Shown: positions 18,059 to 27,400 of the stretch, one piece after another
How positions within the stretch are numbered: position 1 is the first letter of the stretch
Layout: every line of letters starts with the position of its first letter
Assembly: GCA_019359505.1 (NCBI GenBank)
Contig: JAHHHD010000001.1
Span: 422,466-486,465 of the forward strand
Source of the DNA: Drouetiella hepatica Uher 2000/2452
GTDB taxonomy: Bacteria > Cyanobacteriota > Cyanobacteriia > Elainellales > Elainellaceae
Reading direction: 5' to 3'
DNA length: 64,000 nt
Program-made: the position numbers and the translations under genes
Notes under the pieces: generated by a model
What the model was told of the DNA's origin: nothing
Database searches by the model: none
The model's input: only the letters and a program-made list of their open reading frames with translations

Positions 18059-20779
18059 ATGAAAAGAAATCCTCGGTTAGGTGCTTTAGAAAATCTGTCT
18101 GTAGTAGGTCTGGTCGCAGGATCGATCGCCTCTCTGGTGTCAAAGCAAATTTTGTACACCACGATGCCGATGTCGCTGCTGGTTGTCCTAGATTTGTTGA
18201 GCCGACGGCGATTTGAGGACAATAGCCGTCAGCGCGATTTGTCTTTGGCAGAAACCGATCAGAAGCTGGCTATCCAGGTGGATTTGCTGAATCAGCATAT
18301 TGCCTCCCTGCCCTCTGTCGAGACAATCAATGGGCTGCGGCAGGGTTTGCTGATGAAAGACCGAGAGGTTGCCCGACGGCTGTATGCAGAAATTACGGCT
18401 TTGCAGCAGGAGATGCATCAGCGGCTGCACCCGCTAGAGCAGCAGGGGCTAGACTCAGTGCGCCAAGATATGACTCAGCTTGAAGCGCGGCATCAGCAGA
18501 TGTCTGAAGATCTGGCCGCAATGGGTATTGACTTGCGCCAGACCAAAGCCGCCATTGATCCTGCTTTCACAGAAGCGGCGATCGCTCATTTGCAATCTGA
18601 TATGGCGGGCATCCAAGCCACTATGGAGAGCCTGACCAGTCAACACAAGCCCAATTTCTCCTCTCTGCAAGAGCAAATTTCACGGATCGATCGCCAGTTT
18701 GGCAAGCTGCCGCCGCCCGTGGATCTCAGCTCTCTCAAGCAAGAAGTGGGCGAATTGGTGCGGATGATCAGCGACTTGGTGCCCCGACGAGATTTATTGA
18801 GCTTAGTCAAAGAAGTACGTGAGCTGCACCAACAGCAAGAGTGGCTAAAGCAGTCGGTAGTGGCGATCGAAACGGCTGCCGTCAGCTTTAACAGCGCATT
18901 TAGCAATTTAATTAAGCCCTCTGGAGCGGCTGGATCTGAGAATGGAGCTAACCTGAGCCACCCGATTTTGTCGGGTCAGCTCGATCGAGATATTGCTCAA
19001 AGGCAGGTCTTTCAATCTGCGGCAACTCCAGCCGATGCGAGTGCGATTCAGGAGGAGGCAGCCCATTATTTAGAGCATTTGCGATCGCAGCTTGCCGAAA
19101 TTCAGTCCTTTACCGAAACTTTGGCGGCGCAAAATCAGCAGCTTCAAGAGCAGATGAATCACCTGCCCAAAAGCCTCGATATGGCTGCGCTTCAGAGCCA
19201 GTTACGGGAGCTTTCTCGGCGGATTCCAGCTGCTGAGACAACTTTAGATGATTTTAGAGGTCGCATTCAGGAAGTTATTCAGCAAGAGCTGCACTACATT
19301 TCCCAGCAGCTTCAAGGCGCTACCCCAAGTTATGACCCTAACTATAAGCCTAACTATGAACTGGTGTTTGACTGGGCACCCGCTAGCGAAACGAGCGGAG
19401 TGGGAAGCTGCACTTTACTGGAAGAAGCGCTGAACTGTACCCAAAAGCGTTTAATCCTGATTTTGCCTTGGGCAAGTTCTTGTAATTTGGATCAGACAAT
19501 ACTGAAAAAAATGGCGGCGTTTTTACAGCAAGGGCGACGGCTTGATATTGGCTGGTGCAATGAGGTCGATCGCCAGGACGATCGACTGCTCAAAAAGATG
19601 CAGCGGGGCTGGCAGCCTAGTTCGCCTCAAGCTGATATTCAGACAACTCTGCACCATCTGCTGAACTTTAAGCGTGCCTATCCTCAAAATTTTCAGTTCA
19701 AAATATTGGGCACCCGCGAAAGCTTTTTAGTGTCCGATCAGTCCTTTGCGGTCTTAGGAATTGCAGATGCGCTAAAGACCACAACGGCACTTTCAGAGGC
19801 ACAGCTTAAGCTCCGCACCCGCGATCCTCAACCGATTCAACGCTTAGTCAATCGATTTGACAATCCGGCATTAGACCCTGAAGATTGGGAAGCCTATTGG
19901 AACCGAGGCGCAACTCGGCAGAACTTAGGCGATAAAACAGGAGCGATCGCCGATTACACTCACGTTTTAGAAATCGCGCCAGAACACGCCCTTCCCTATA
20001 GCCATCGGGGTGTTGCCTATTATGACGTAGGAGATTTGGCTAGCGCGATCGCCGATTTGACAGAAGCCCTCCGCCTTGACCCCCAGCAGGCAGCGACCTA
20101 CTGCAATCGGGCCTTTATCCACTCTGAGCAAGGCAATCTACAGGCTGCCATTACCGACTACACGCAGGCGATTCAAATTCGTCCAGACTGGGCGATCGCC
20201 TTCTTCTATCGGGGCATGGCATGGCAAAAGCTCGATCGCCATCAGGATGCAATTTCCGACTACGGCGAAGCTATCTATCTCGCTCCTGACTCTGCGGTGG
20301 CTCACTATTATCGAGGTCTAGCATGGCAGAAACTGCGCAACACCCAAGGGGCGATCGCAGACTTAGAAAAAGCTGCGTTGCTGTTCAATCAGTATGGCAG
20401 TCTACAAAATGCTCAAAAAGCGTTGAGGAGTTTGGCAAAATTACGACAAATCAGCAATCGGGTTCGTTATTCAGCTGCAACAGAAGCCGAGGAAGCGATC
20501 GTTCGTCCTGGAAAAACAGTCCGTGAAGCGACCCGTGAAACGGTGGCTCCTGACTTTGAGGCGATCGCTAGCTTATTCCAGGGCATCCCATCTGAGCCTC
20601 AAGTCAATGGCTGTGACTTTACGGGAAACCCTGCTGTCACTGCTGCCCCTCTCACGTTTCAGGATTTATTTGACGCAGAAAATTTTGACGCAGAAAGGCT
20701 TGATCTAGAAACGATCGAAACCCAAAAGCTTGAGCCGCCCTCACCCATAGCTTCTAGAATTTCGCAATCTAAAATCTAA
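18059..20779 (+). CDS. Membrane-anchored coiled-coil / PLD-like / TPR protein
   Basis: 906 residues. A hydrophobic segment at about 13-45 probably anchors it. Residues 60-420 are long coiled coils rich in Q, E and L. Residues about 430-590 look like a degenerate phospholipase-D-like fold: CTQKRLILILPWASS, then LLNFKRAYPQNFQFKILGTR and FLVSDQSFAVLGI; the HxK of a real HKD motif is replaced (GTRESFLVSD), so it is probably not catalytic. At least five TPRs follow (for example AYYDVGDLASAIADLTEALR), then a disordered tail. It may be a cell-envelope or division scaffold. The stop codon lies in a TCTAAAA-type repeat. Confidence 0.7.
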   Translation: MKRNPRLGALENLSVVGLVAGSIASLVSKQILYTTMPMSLLVVLDLLSRRRFEDNSRQRDLSLAETDQKLAIQVDLLNQHIASLPSVETINGLRQGLLMKDREVARRLYAEITALQQEMHQRLHPLEQQGLDSVRQDMTQLEARHQQMSEDLAAMGIDLRQTKAAIDPAFTEAAIAHLQSDMAGIQATMESLTSQHKPNFSSLQEQISRIDRQFGKLPPPVDLSSLKQEVGELVRMISDLVPRRDLLSLVKEVRELHQQQEWLKQSVVAIETAAVSFNSAFSNLIKPSGAAGSENGANLSHPILSGQLDRDIAQRQVFQSAATPADASAIQEEAAHYLEHLRSQLAEIQSFTETLAAQNQQLQEQMNHLPKSLDMAALQSQLRELSRRIPAAETTLDDFRGRIQEVIQQELHYISQQLQGATPSYDPNYKPNYELVFDWAPASETSGVGSCTLLEEALNCTQKRLILILPWASSCNLDQTILKKMAAFLQQGRRLDIGWCNEVDRQDDRLLKKMQRGWQPSSPQADIQTTLHHLLNFKRAYPQNFQFKILGTRESFLVSDQSFAVLGIADALKTTTALSEAQLKLRTRDPQPIQRLVNRFDNPALDPEDWEAYWNRGATRQNLGDKTGAIADYTHVLEIAPEHALPYSHRGVAYYDVGDLASAIADLTEALRLDPQQAATYCNRAFIHSEQGNLQAAITDYTQAIQIRPDWAIAFFYRGMAWQKLDRHQDAISDYGEAIYLAPDSAVAHYYRGLAWQKLRNTQGAIADLEKAALLFNQYGSLQNAQKALRSLAKLRQISNRVRYSAATEAEEAIVRPGKTVREATRETVAPDFEAIASLFQGIPSEPQVNGCDFTGNPAVTAAPLTFQDLFDAENFDAERLDLETIETQKLEPPSPIASRISQSKI

Positions 20780-20797
20780 AGGCTAAAATCCACTCTG

Positions 20798-21571
20798 CTA
20801 CTGACAAACCTGCGCCCTGGTCAGCGCAGCCGTTCCTGCCGGAAGTTGATTAGGGTCGCCGCTCCAAGTCACCTGCATGGTTGAAGCGTTGCCTTTACCC
20901 GGCACCAGACTGAGAAAAATCGATCCTTGCGGAGCTTGAAATGCAAACAAAGGTGCACCGCCAAAATCACCGAACGGCTGGAGCACTGAATTTGAACTCG
21001 CAGCCAGCGCTTGCAAATCGTTTTGCACATCGCCGAGAGGCTTCGTCTTCCAGTCAATCTTGGTAATACCTGCGGCTGGAGGTGAGTCTGGATTGGCAGG
21101 GTCAGTAAAGAAGGAGCCAATTTGCGCCGCATTAAATGCCTGGGGATTAGGACATAGACCTACACTGCCACTGCCCCCAAAATCAATTGACGGCGGCGGG
21201 GCAGGGGTAGCAGATGGAGCAGCAGATGGAGCGGCGGCAGCGGGGGGTGGCGCAACAGGAGGCGCAGAAATGGGAGGAGGCGCTGTGGCAGAGACTGCGG
21301 CAGATGCTGCGGTAGCAGGTCTTACTACAGCAGCGGCAGGTCTTGGCGCAGAGGCGGTTCTGGGCTTAGCGGCATCAGGGGGCAGCAAAGACGTGAGCGA
21401 AATTTTTTCTTCCTTTTCTTTTTCGGGCACAGGCTCTGCCTTCTTAGCAGTGGGCAATAGCGGCAAGGACAAAATTGCGCCATGTAGGATCAGGGAGATT
21501 AAGGTCATGGGATGGAAAAGCAGCTTGCGAATGAGCGAACCGCTCCGCTGTGCGTGTGGTGAAGTTCCCAT
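20798..21571 (-). CDS. Proline/alanine-rich single-pass membrane protein
   Basis: About 257 residues from ATG 21571 (MGTSPHAQRSGSL). A TTG start at 21622 would place the first residues inside a dispersed repeat, which is unlikely. One membrane helix (MTLISLILHGAILSLPLLP) is followed by an acidic stretch, a long Pro/Ala-rich spacer and a C-terminal domain with VGLCPNPQAFNAAQIG and a final CQ. The N-terminal half resembles cyanobacterial TonB-like proteins, but I do not see the TonB C-terminal fold, so the function is open. It converges with the TPR gene 19 bp away. Confidence 0.65.
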   Translation of the reverse strand: MGTSPHAQRSGSLIRKLLFHPMTLISLILHGAILSLPLLPTAKKAEPVPEKEKEEKISLTSLLPPDAAKPRTASAPRPAAAVVRPATAASAAVSATAPPPISAPPVAPPPAAAAPSAAPSATPAPPPSIDFGGSGSVGLCPNPQAFNAAQIGSFFTDPANPDSPPAAGITKIDWKTKPLGDVQNDLQALAASSNSVLQPFGDFGGAPLFAFQAPQGSIFLSLVPGKGNASTMQVTWSGDPNQLPAGTAALTRAQVCQ

Positions 21572-21609
21572 GGGGCAGAGGTTGCGCGTAGAATCGTTTG
21601 GATGTGATG

Positions 21610-21701
21610 TGGCAACCGCCAAGGCGGTTAGGACGGGGGCATTTAAGGTGGGGCACGCAGCGCCCCACCTTAAATGCCCTAAGCAAACTGGCGACAGCTA
21701 T
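21610..21701. repeat. Dispersed hairpin element, copy B
   Basis: Same layout as copy A: TGGCAACCGCCAAGGCGG at the left, GGCGACAGCTA at the right, central hairpin GCATTTAAGGTGGGGC / GCCCCACCTTAAATGC. It lies upstream of the proline-rich membrane protein gene. Confidence 0.8.
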
Positions 21702-21724
21702 ATGAAGGGATATTTAGCCTAAAG

Positions 21725-21759
21725 GCTCCCCCTGACTCTCAAGTAGAGTTAGGGGGAGC
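21725..21759 (-). terminator. Candidate terminator of pstS
   Basis: A 15-bp stem (GCTCCCCCTGACTCT / AGAGTTAGGGGGAGC, one G-T pair) with a 5-nt loop lies 33 bases past the stop codon of the minus-strand pstS gene. The T-run on the minus strand is short, so termination is likely but not certain. Confidence 0.55.
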
Positions 21760-21791
21760 AACAATCAGCTCACGGTACGGTCACGGGGGTT

Positions 21792-22832
21792 TTAGAGCGC
21801 TGCTTCTAACTGCAAGATATCGGTGATTTTGATACCGACCGTATTGCGACCTGCAAACACGCTTCCAACCTTGCGACCTTCCCAATGCGCTTTCACGGCA
21901 ACATAGGCATCGGCAGGCAGAGGTACGTAGCCAACTTCCTCAACGAGCTGAGTATTGTTCAGGTAGTAATCAATAAACTGCTTGACCTCTGGGCGATCGG
22001 CAGACTTCTTGGCAACGTAGATGAGCAGAGGGCGAGAAAGCGGTGAGTAGGTGCTGTTCTCGACGTTGGCAGGGGTAGGCGCAACTGCACCTCTGCCAGC
22101 GTCAACAGGAACGGCTCTGAGGCGCTGCTGATTCTCTTCATAGTACGCAAGACCAAAATAGCCTAGAGCATTGCGATCGCTAGCGACACCTTGCACCAAG
22201 ACGTTGTCATCTTCGCTGGCGGTGAAGTCAGTTCTGCTGTCTTTTGCCTTGCCGTTGATGGCTTCGGTGAAGTAGTCGAAGGTACCTGAATCGGTTCCAG
22301 GACCATAAAGGCGTAGAGGCGCATCGGGCCAGCTAGAGCGAACCTGATTCCACTTCATCACCTTGCCAGTTGCAGCAGGCTCCCAGATTTTCTTCAGCTC
22401 AGCGGTTGTGATGCTATTCACCCAGCTATTGCTGCGGTTCACCACAATGGTTAGAGCATCGTAGGCAACTGGTAGCTCAATATACTCGATACCTTTTGCT
22501 TTGCAAGCAGCAATTTCTTCTGCTTTGATGGGACGCGAAGCACCAGTAATATCAAGCTCTGCATTACAGAACTTCTTGAAGCCGCCACCCGTACCAGAAA
22601 TACCGACCGTGACCCTAGCGCTAGAGTTCTGCTTTTGAAATTCTTCTGCAACAGCTTCAGTAATCGGATAAACCGTGCTGGAACCGTCAATCTTGACATC
22701 GCTGCTGGCTTGAGAAAAGACCGCAGGTGCAGAGAAAGTGAGTGTTGCTGTTGCAACGACTAGGGCTAAGAAAGCTTTCCAATTACCAGATTTCCAGCGC
22801 TTAAACTGAAAACGCACTCCGTTTGACACCAT
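21792..22832 (-). CDS. pstS: PstS/SphX-type phosphate-binding protein
   Basis: About 346 residues from ATG 22832, which has GGGAG seven bases upstream; a GTG at 22862 would add ten. An export signal (KAFLALVVATATLTFSAPAVFSQA) precedes the binding fold. Phosphate-contact motifs are intact: DGSSTVYPITEAVAEEF, GISGTGGGFKKFC and GPGTDSGTFDYF. The domain order and spacing match the cyanobacterial SphX/PstS periplasmic binding proteins. No pstC, pstA or pstB gene lies nearby, so it would feed a transporter encoded elsewhere or act as a phosphate buffer or sensor. A candidate Pho box lies upstream. Confidence 0.9.
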   Translation of the reverse strand: MVSNGVRFQFKRWKSGNWKAFLALVVATATLTFSAPAVFSQASSDVKIDGSSTVYPITEAVAEEFQKQNSSARVTVGISGTGGGFKKFCNAELDITGASRPIKAEEIAACKAKGIEYIELPVAYDALTIVVNRSNSWVNSITTAELKKIWEPAATGKVMKWNQVRSSWPDAPLRLYGPGTDSGTFDYFTEAINGKAKDSRTDFTASEDDNVLVQGVASDRNALGYFGLAYYEENQQRLRAVPVDAGRGAVAPTPANVENSTYSPLSRPLLIYVAKKSADRPEVKQFIDYYLNNTQLVEEVGYVPLPADAYVAVKAHWEGRKVGSVFAGRNTVGIKITDILQLEAAL

Positions 22833-22895
22833 ACAAATACTCCCGACGCTTTTCTTGGACACGCATACTACGTCGCCTATTAGCCTATCTACTTG

Positions 22896-22958
22896 AGGTT
22901 AAGAGGGCATAATCGGAAGAGCTACAGATGGTTAAGAAGAAATGATTAATAGGTTAAT
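22896..22958 (-). promoter_or_regulatory. Candidate Pho box upstream of pstS
   Basis: On the minus strand three TTAAC-type octamers match the cyanobacterial PhoB/SphR consensus (YTTAAYYW): ATTAACCT at 22951-22958, CTTAACCA at 22929-22936 and CTTAACCT at 22896-22903. Their starts are 22 and 33 bases apart, exact multiples of the 11-bp spacing of this operator class. They lie 64-126 bases before the chosen pstS start. The rest of the divergent spacer (22863-23287) shows a 13-bp direct repeat (GTACGGATTGTGA) near 23081 and nothing else that I can name. Confidence 0.55.
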
Positions 22959-23287
22959 TGCAACCAAAGTATGCACATTATCAAATCATGAAGCTTCTTG
23001 AAAGTTAGAATTCTGGATCGGATTGGATTGCATCGCTTTCACTCAATTTAATCTGCAAGCAGTATGTTAGCCTCAGCCTATGTACGGATTGTGAGTACGG
23101 ATTGTGACACGGCTCAATATTCAGCAATTCGCCTCTGCTACAGTATGCTAAGTTCTCATCTGAGCTACCCGTTTAATGTTTCAATGCTTTTAGCAAATGG
23201 TTATTTTAATCAGAGGATTGCTGTATCGAAGAGTTCATTGAACAAGGCTTGCTACGGCTTGTTAATATCAGCGCTTTGTAGAGTGGG

Positions 23288-24334
23288 ATGCGTATGGTTT
23301 TCCAGCAAAAGCCGCTCGGAATTTATCTCTCTGTTGTTGCGATCGTCATTGGTTTAGCGATTTACAGCACATCTCGATCAGGAGGGACTCAGGCTAGCAG
23401 CCCTGTACCCCTCTCAGAAAATGTCAAAAATGACGTCATTGAAATTGATGGCTCCAGCACGGTTTATCCCATTACGGATGCGATCGTCCATCAGTTTCAG
23501 CAGTCCTATCCTCGTACCAAAGTATCTTCCACCTTCTCAGGAACGCGCGGCGGCTTTGATAAATTTTGTGCAGGGCAAATTGATATCAGCAATGCCTCTA
23601 GACCGATTTCGACTCAAGAGCTGCTAGTCTGCCGTCAGGCGGCAATTCGGTTTATTGAACTGCCGATCGCCTTTGATGCCTTAACTGTCGTCGTAAATCC
23701 TAAAAATACCTGGGCAAAGGACATGACGATCGCCGAACTTAAGACGTTATGGGAATCGGCAGCTCAAGGAAAAATTAAAACCTGGGATCAGGTGCGCTCG
23801 ACCTGGCCATCTCGCCCGATTGCCTTATTTGGAGCAGGAGCAGATTCTGGAACCTACGACTACTTTGCAGGCATTGTGACTGGCGCCGAGAAAATGCGGA
23901 GCGATTACACAGGTAGCGAAGATGACAACATTTTAGTAGAGGGCGTTAACAAAGAGCTGAACGCATTGGGATACTTTGGGCTGTATTACTATGAATACAA
24001 CAAAGATAAGGTAAAGCCCTTAGCTATTAACGGTGTTCTGCCATCGGTGGAGAACGTAAAAAACGCTACCTATCAGCCGCTCTCTCGCCCTTTGTTTATC
24101 TATGTTAATGCTCAGGCGGCTCAGCAAAATCCGGCACTCAGCGAATTTATCGCCTTTTATCTCAAAAATGCAGAGCGGGTTTCTGCCAGCGTTGGCTATG
24201 TGCCTTTACCTGGCGAAGCCTATGAAATTGGTCAGACGCACTTCTATCAAGGCAAAGTGGGGACGGCTTATGATGGTAAGCCGCAGCCCAATTTGACGAT
24301 CGGCGAGGTGTTACAGAAAGAAAAATCTTTTTGA
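23288..24334 (+). CDS. Second PstS/SphX-type phosphate-binding protein
   Basis: 348 residues. The N-terminal helix (YLSVVAIVIGLAIYS) looks more like an uncleaved anchor or a weak signal than a classical signal peptide. Binding motifs parallel those of the divergent paralogue: DGSSTVYPITDAIVHQF, FSGTRGGFDKFC and GAGADSGTYDYF, then SEDDNILVEGV and ALGYFGLYYYE. The two proteins are clearly paralogues but diverged. I see no convincing Pho box directly upstream. It converges with the fusion gene, with a MITE in between. Confidence 0.88.
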   Translation: MRMVFQQKPLGIYLSVVAIVIGLAIYSTSRSGGTQASSPVPLSENVKNDVIEIDGSSTVYPITDAIVHQFQQSYPRTKVSSTFSGTRGGFDKFCAGQIDISNASRPISTQELLVCRQAAIRFIELPIAFDALTVVVNPKNTWAKDMTIAELKTLWESAAQGKIKTWDQVRSTWPSRPIALFGAGADSGTYDYFAGIVTGAEKMRSDYTGSEDDNILVEGVNKELNALGYFGLYYYEYNKDKVKPLAINGVLPSVENVKNATYQPLSRPLFIYVNAQAAQQNPALSEFIAFYLKNAERVSASVGYVPLPGEAYEIGQTHFYQGKVGTAYDGKPQPNLTIGEVLQKEKSF

Positions 24335-24358
24335 ATCTCCTCTACTATCCCTCCATTA

Positions 24359-24435
24359 GACCTCTTGCAGATTAAAGTTTTGGGATGAGGTTTAGTGGGG
24401 GCGTATCCTCCACTAAACCTAATTTGCAAGAGGTC
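24359..24435. mobile_element. 77-bp MITE with TTA target duplication
   Basis: Terminal inverted repeats GACCTCTTGCA / TGCAAGAGGTC flank an inner hairpin (GGTTTAGTGG / CCACTAAACC). TTA is present on both sides (24356-24358 and 24436-24438), consistent with a 3-bp target duplication. The right TTA is the stop codon of the neighbouring fusion gene. The element also lies exactly between two convergent genes and could end both transcripts. Confidence 0.7.
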
Positions 24436-27400
24436 TTATTTCTTAAGCATCCCCCAAGTGTCCTGACAGTATTCCTGAACTGCGCGATCGGCTGAGAACT
24501 GCCCCATTCTCGCAGCGCTCAAGATCGTCATGCGAGTCCAGCGATCGCCGTCGGCATAGACCTGACTCACCTGTTCCTGACAGGCGACATAGGACGCATA
24601 ATCTGCCAGCAGTAGATGCGCATCCCAATTGAGCATCAGATGAATCAAGGGCTGAAACAGTTCCGTATCGCCGTTGGAAAAGGTGCCCCCCGCAATTTGA
24701 TCGATCGCCTGCTTTAGCTCTGCATTAGCGTTGTAGACTTCGCCAGGATTATAGGTCGATCGCTGCGTCAGGATGTCGTTGACCGTCAGCCCAAACTGGA
24801 AAAAGTTCTCTGTACCGATCGCATCACGAATCTCTAGATTGGAACCGTCACGGGTGCCAATTAGCAATCCGCCATTCATCACCGTAATCATGTTGCCGAT
24901 ACCGCAAGCTTCCGTTCCGGCTGTAGAAATATATTCTGCCAAATCGGTTGCCGGATAGATTTGTTGGCTTAGCTGAATAGTGAAATCCTTCAGGAAGACT
25001 ACTTTAATCCGTCCCTGCATAGCTGGATCAGCATTGACGACCTCGGCTACTGCGTTAATCAACTTGATGATGAGCTTGGCGGCACTGTAGTCAGGAGCCG
25101 CTTTGCCGCTAAAAATGAAAGTGCGGGACGGCAGCTCAAGCTGGGGATTTGCCTTGATGCGATTGTATAGCGTAATGATGTGGAGCAGGTTCAGATGCTG
25201 ACGCTTATGTTCGTGAATCTCGATCGCCTGGATATCAAACAGAGAATTAACGTCTACCGCAACGCCGCTCTGCTGCTGAATAGTATCCGCCAACTCTCGC
25301 TTCATCGTCTGTTTCACCTGCTGCCACTGGCTGCGAAACGCTGGATCGTCGGCAAATTCCTCTAGCCTGCTGAGCTGATTTAAGTCCGTAAGCCAGCGAT
25401 CGCCAATCTTAGAAGTGATTAGCTCAGATAAGCGCGGGTTGCTCAGCGCTAAGAATCGACGCGGCGATACCCCGTTTGTTTTCGTACTGAACTTCTCTGG
25501 ATACAGCTCATAAAAATCTGGGACAAGCAGATGCTGCAAAATTGCAGTATTCAGCGCCGAAACGCCGTTCACCGCATGGCTACCTAAACAGGCAAGATAG
25601 ACCATGCGCACATAGCGATCGCCCCTCTCGTCAATGAGCGACATCCGCTGTACCCGATCCTCGTCTTCAGGAAAGCGCGATCGCACCTCTTCTAGGAAAC
25701 GAACGTTAATCTCCAGAATGATTTCTAGATGACGCGGCAACAGAGCGCCGACTAAATTTAGCGCATATTGCGTGTAGTCAAGCGCTTCCGGCAGCAAACT
25801 GTGATTGGTGTAGGCAAAGCAGCTTTGGGTAATCTGCCAAGCTTGCTCCCAGGCTAGATTTTGCTCATCCATCAGCAAACGCATTAGCTCAGCGATCGCA
25901 ATCAGTGGATCGGTGTCGTTGAGCTGGAGGGCAAAGCGATCGGGCAGAGTTGCAGCCGTTCCGCCTGTTTCCAAGTGCATCCGAATTAGGTCTTGCAGCG
26001 AACAGGAGACAGAGAAAAACTGCTGCTTCAGCCGCACCTGCTTGCCCTGAAATTCTGTATCGCTGGGATAGAGAACCTTCGAGAAATTTTCGGCAGCTTC
26101 AGCTTTCCACAGACGCAAGAGGCTGACCGTACTGGATTTGTAGCCCGGAATCGGCGTATCGTAGGGAACGCCCCTCACCATTTCATCGGCAACCCAGCGA
26201 ACGCGATAGGCATTCTGACTATCCATGTAAGCCTCAGTCCGACCGCCAAACTGCACTTCTACAGCCAGCTCTGGACGCTCAACTTCCCAGGGGTTGCCGT
26301 TGCGCAGCCACTCGTCAGCAATTTCGATTTGCCAGCCGTTTGAGATTTCCTGATCAAAAATGCCGTACTCATAGCGAATCCCGTAGCCGATCGCCGGGAC
26401 TTTTGCCGTTGCCAGCGCTTCCAGATAGCACACCATCAGCCGACCCAAGCCACCCCGACCCAGCCCCGATTCTTCTTCCTGCGCCAGCAAATCATCTAGG
26501 TTAATTTGTAGCTCCTGCATTGCCCGACCCACTGAATCCGTGAGATCTGCATTCAGCAGATTGCTGGCAAGATGCAGCCCCGGCATATACTCGGCAGAGA
26601 ATTCGCCCACGAGCCGATCGCCCTGCTTCAAGTGAACTTCGGGTGTATTCAGCTGCAAGAGGCGATCGCGCACCAAACTTGCCAGAGCGATGTACAAATC
26701 TTGCGGCGTTGCGGTTTCTTGAGATTTCCCCAGACGGAAGAGGCTATCTAGAAAAGCTTGTTTGAAGCTGATTTCGGGCGCAGCTAGTTCAGGCGAAGGC
26801 TGTTCAGGCAAAGCCACTTCTAGAGATTGATCCACGATCCCTAAAGGAACGACTGTAGGAGGAGCGATCTCTGGAGAAGGAATAACCTTAGAAACGGTTT
26901 CAGAGGTCACTTCAAAAGTAGCTTCTTCAGGCTGAGCGGCTACACTGACTCGTTGATAGCTTGCCTGCGCCTCATCGGGTAGCCCCAGCTTCGTCAACAC
27001 ATCCCCTTTGCCAATCCAGGCTTCCGGCAAGTTGGCATTCAGTTCGGTCGCTTGATTAAAGCTCGTTAAGGCTTCCTCCAGACGCTCCAACTTTAGCAGT
27101 GCTTTACCTTTGGCGATCCAGGCTTCTGGGAAGTTAGGCTGAATTTTCAGGGCTTCGTCAAAGTAAGAAATCGCCTCTCCGTAGCGACCTGCCGCCAGCA
27201 GTGTTGTCCCCTCAGAAAGAAGGGCTGAAGGATCGGTGGCGATCGCCCCTTCCAGAGGTGCAGCAGCCATCTCTGCCGCAGGTTCGGCTTGAGTGAGCGG
27301 TGCATCGGGCGCAGGCGATTCAGGCGCTACCCTCCGTCTCAACCACTGAAAGACAACGCCGACCAACAGCAAGGGCAATAGCCACCGGAACCATAGCGAT

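Noticed and set aside
23064..23357. 97-codon plus-strand frame overlapping the second pstS start
   Set aside because: Composition is not protein-like and its end overlaps pstS in another frame.
24436..26770. Functional glycogen phosphorylase
   Set aside because: The PLP lysine and the phosphate-binding arginine are both replaced, so normal phosphorolysis is very unlikely.
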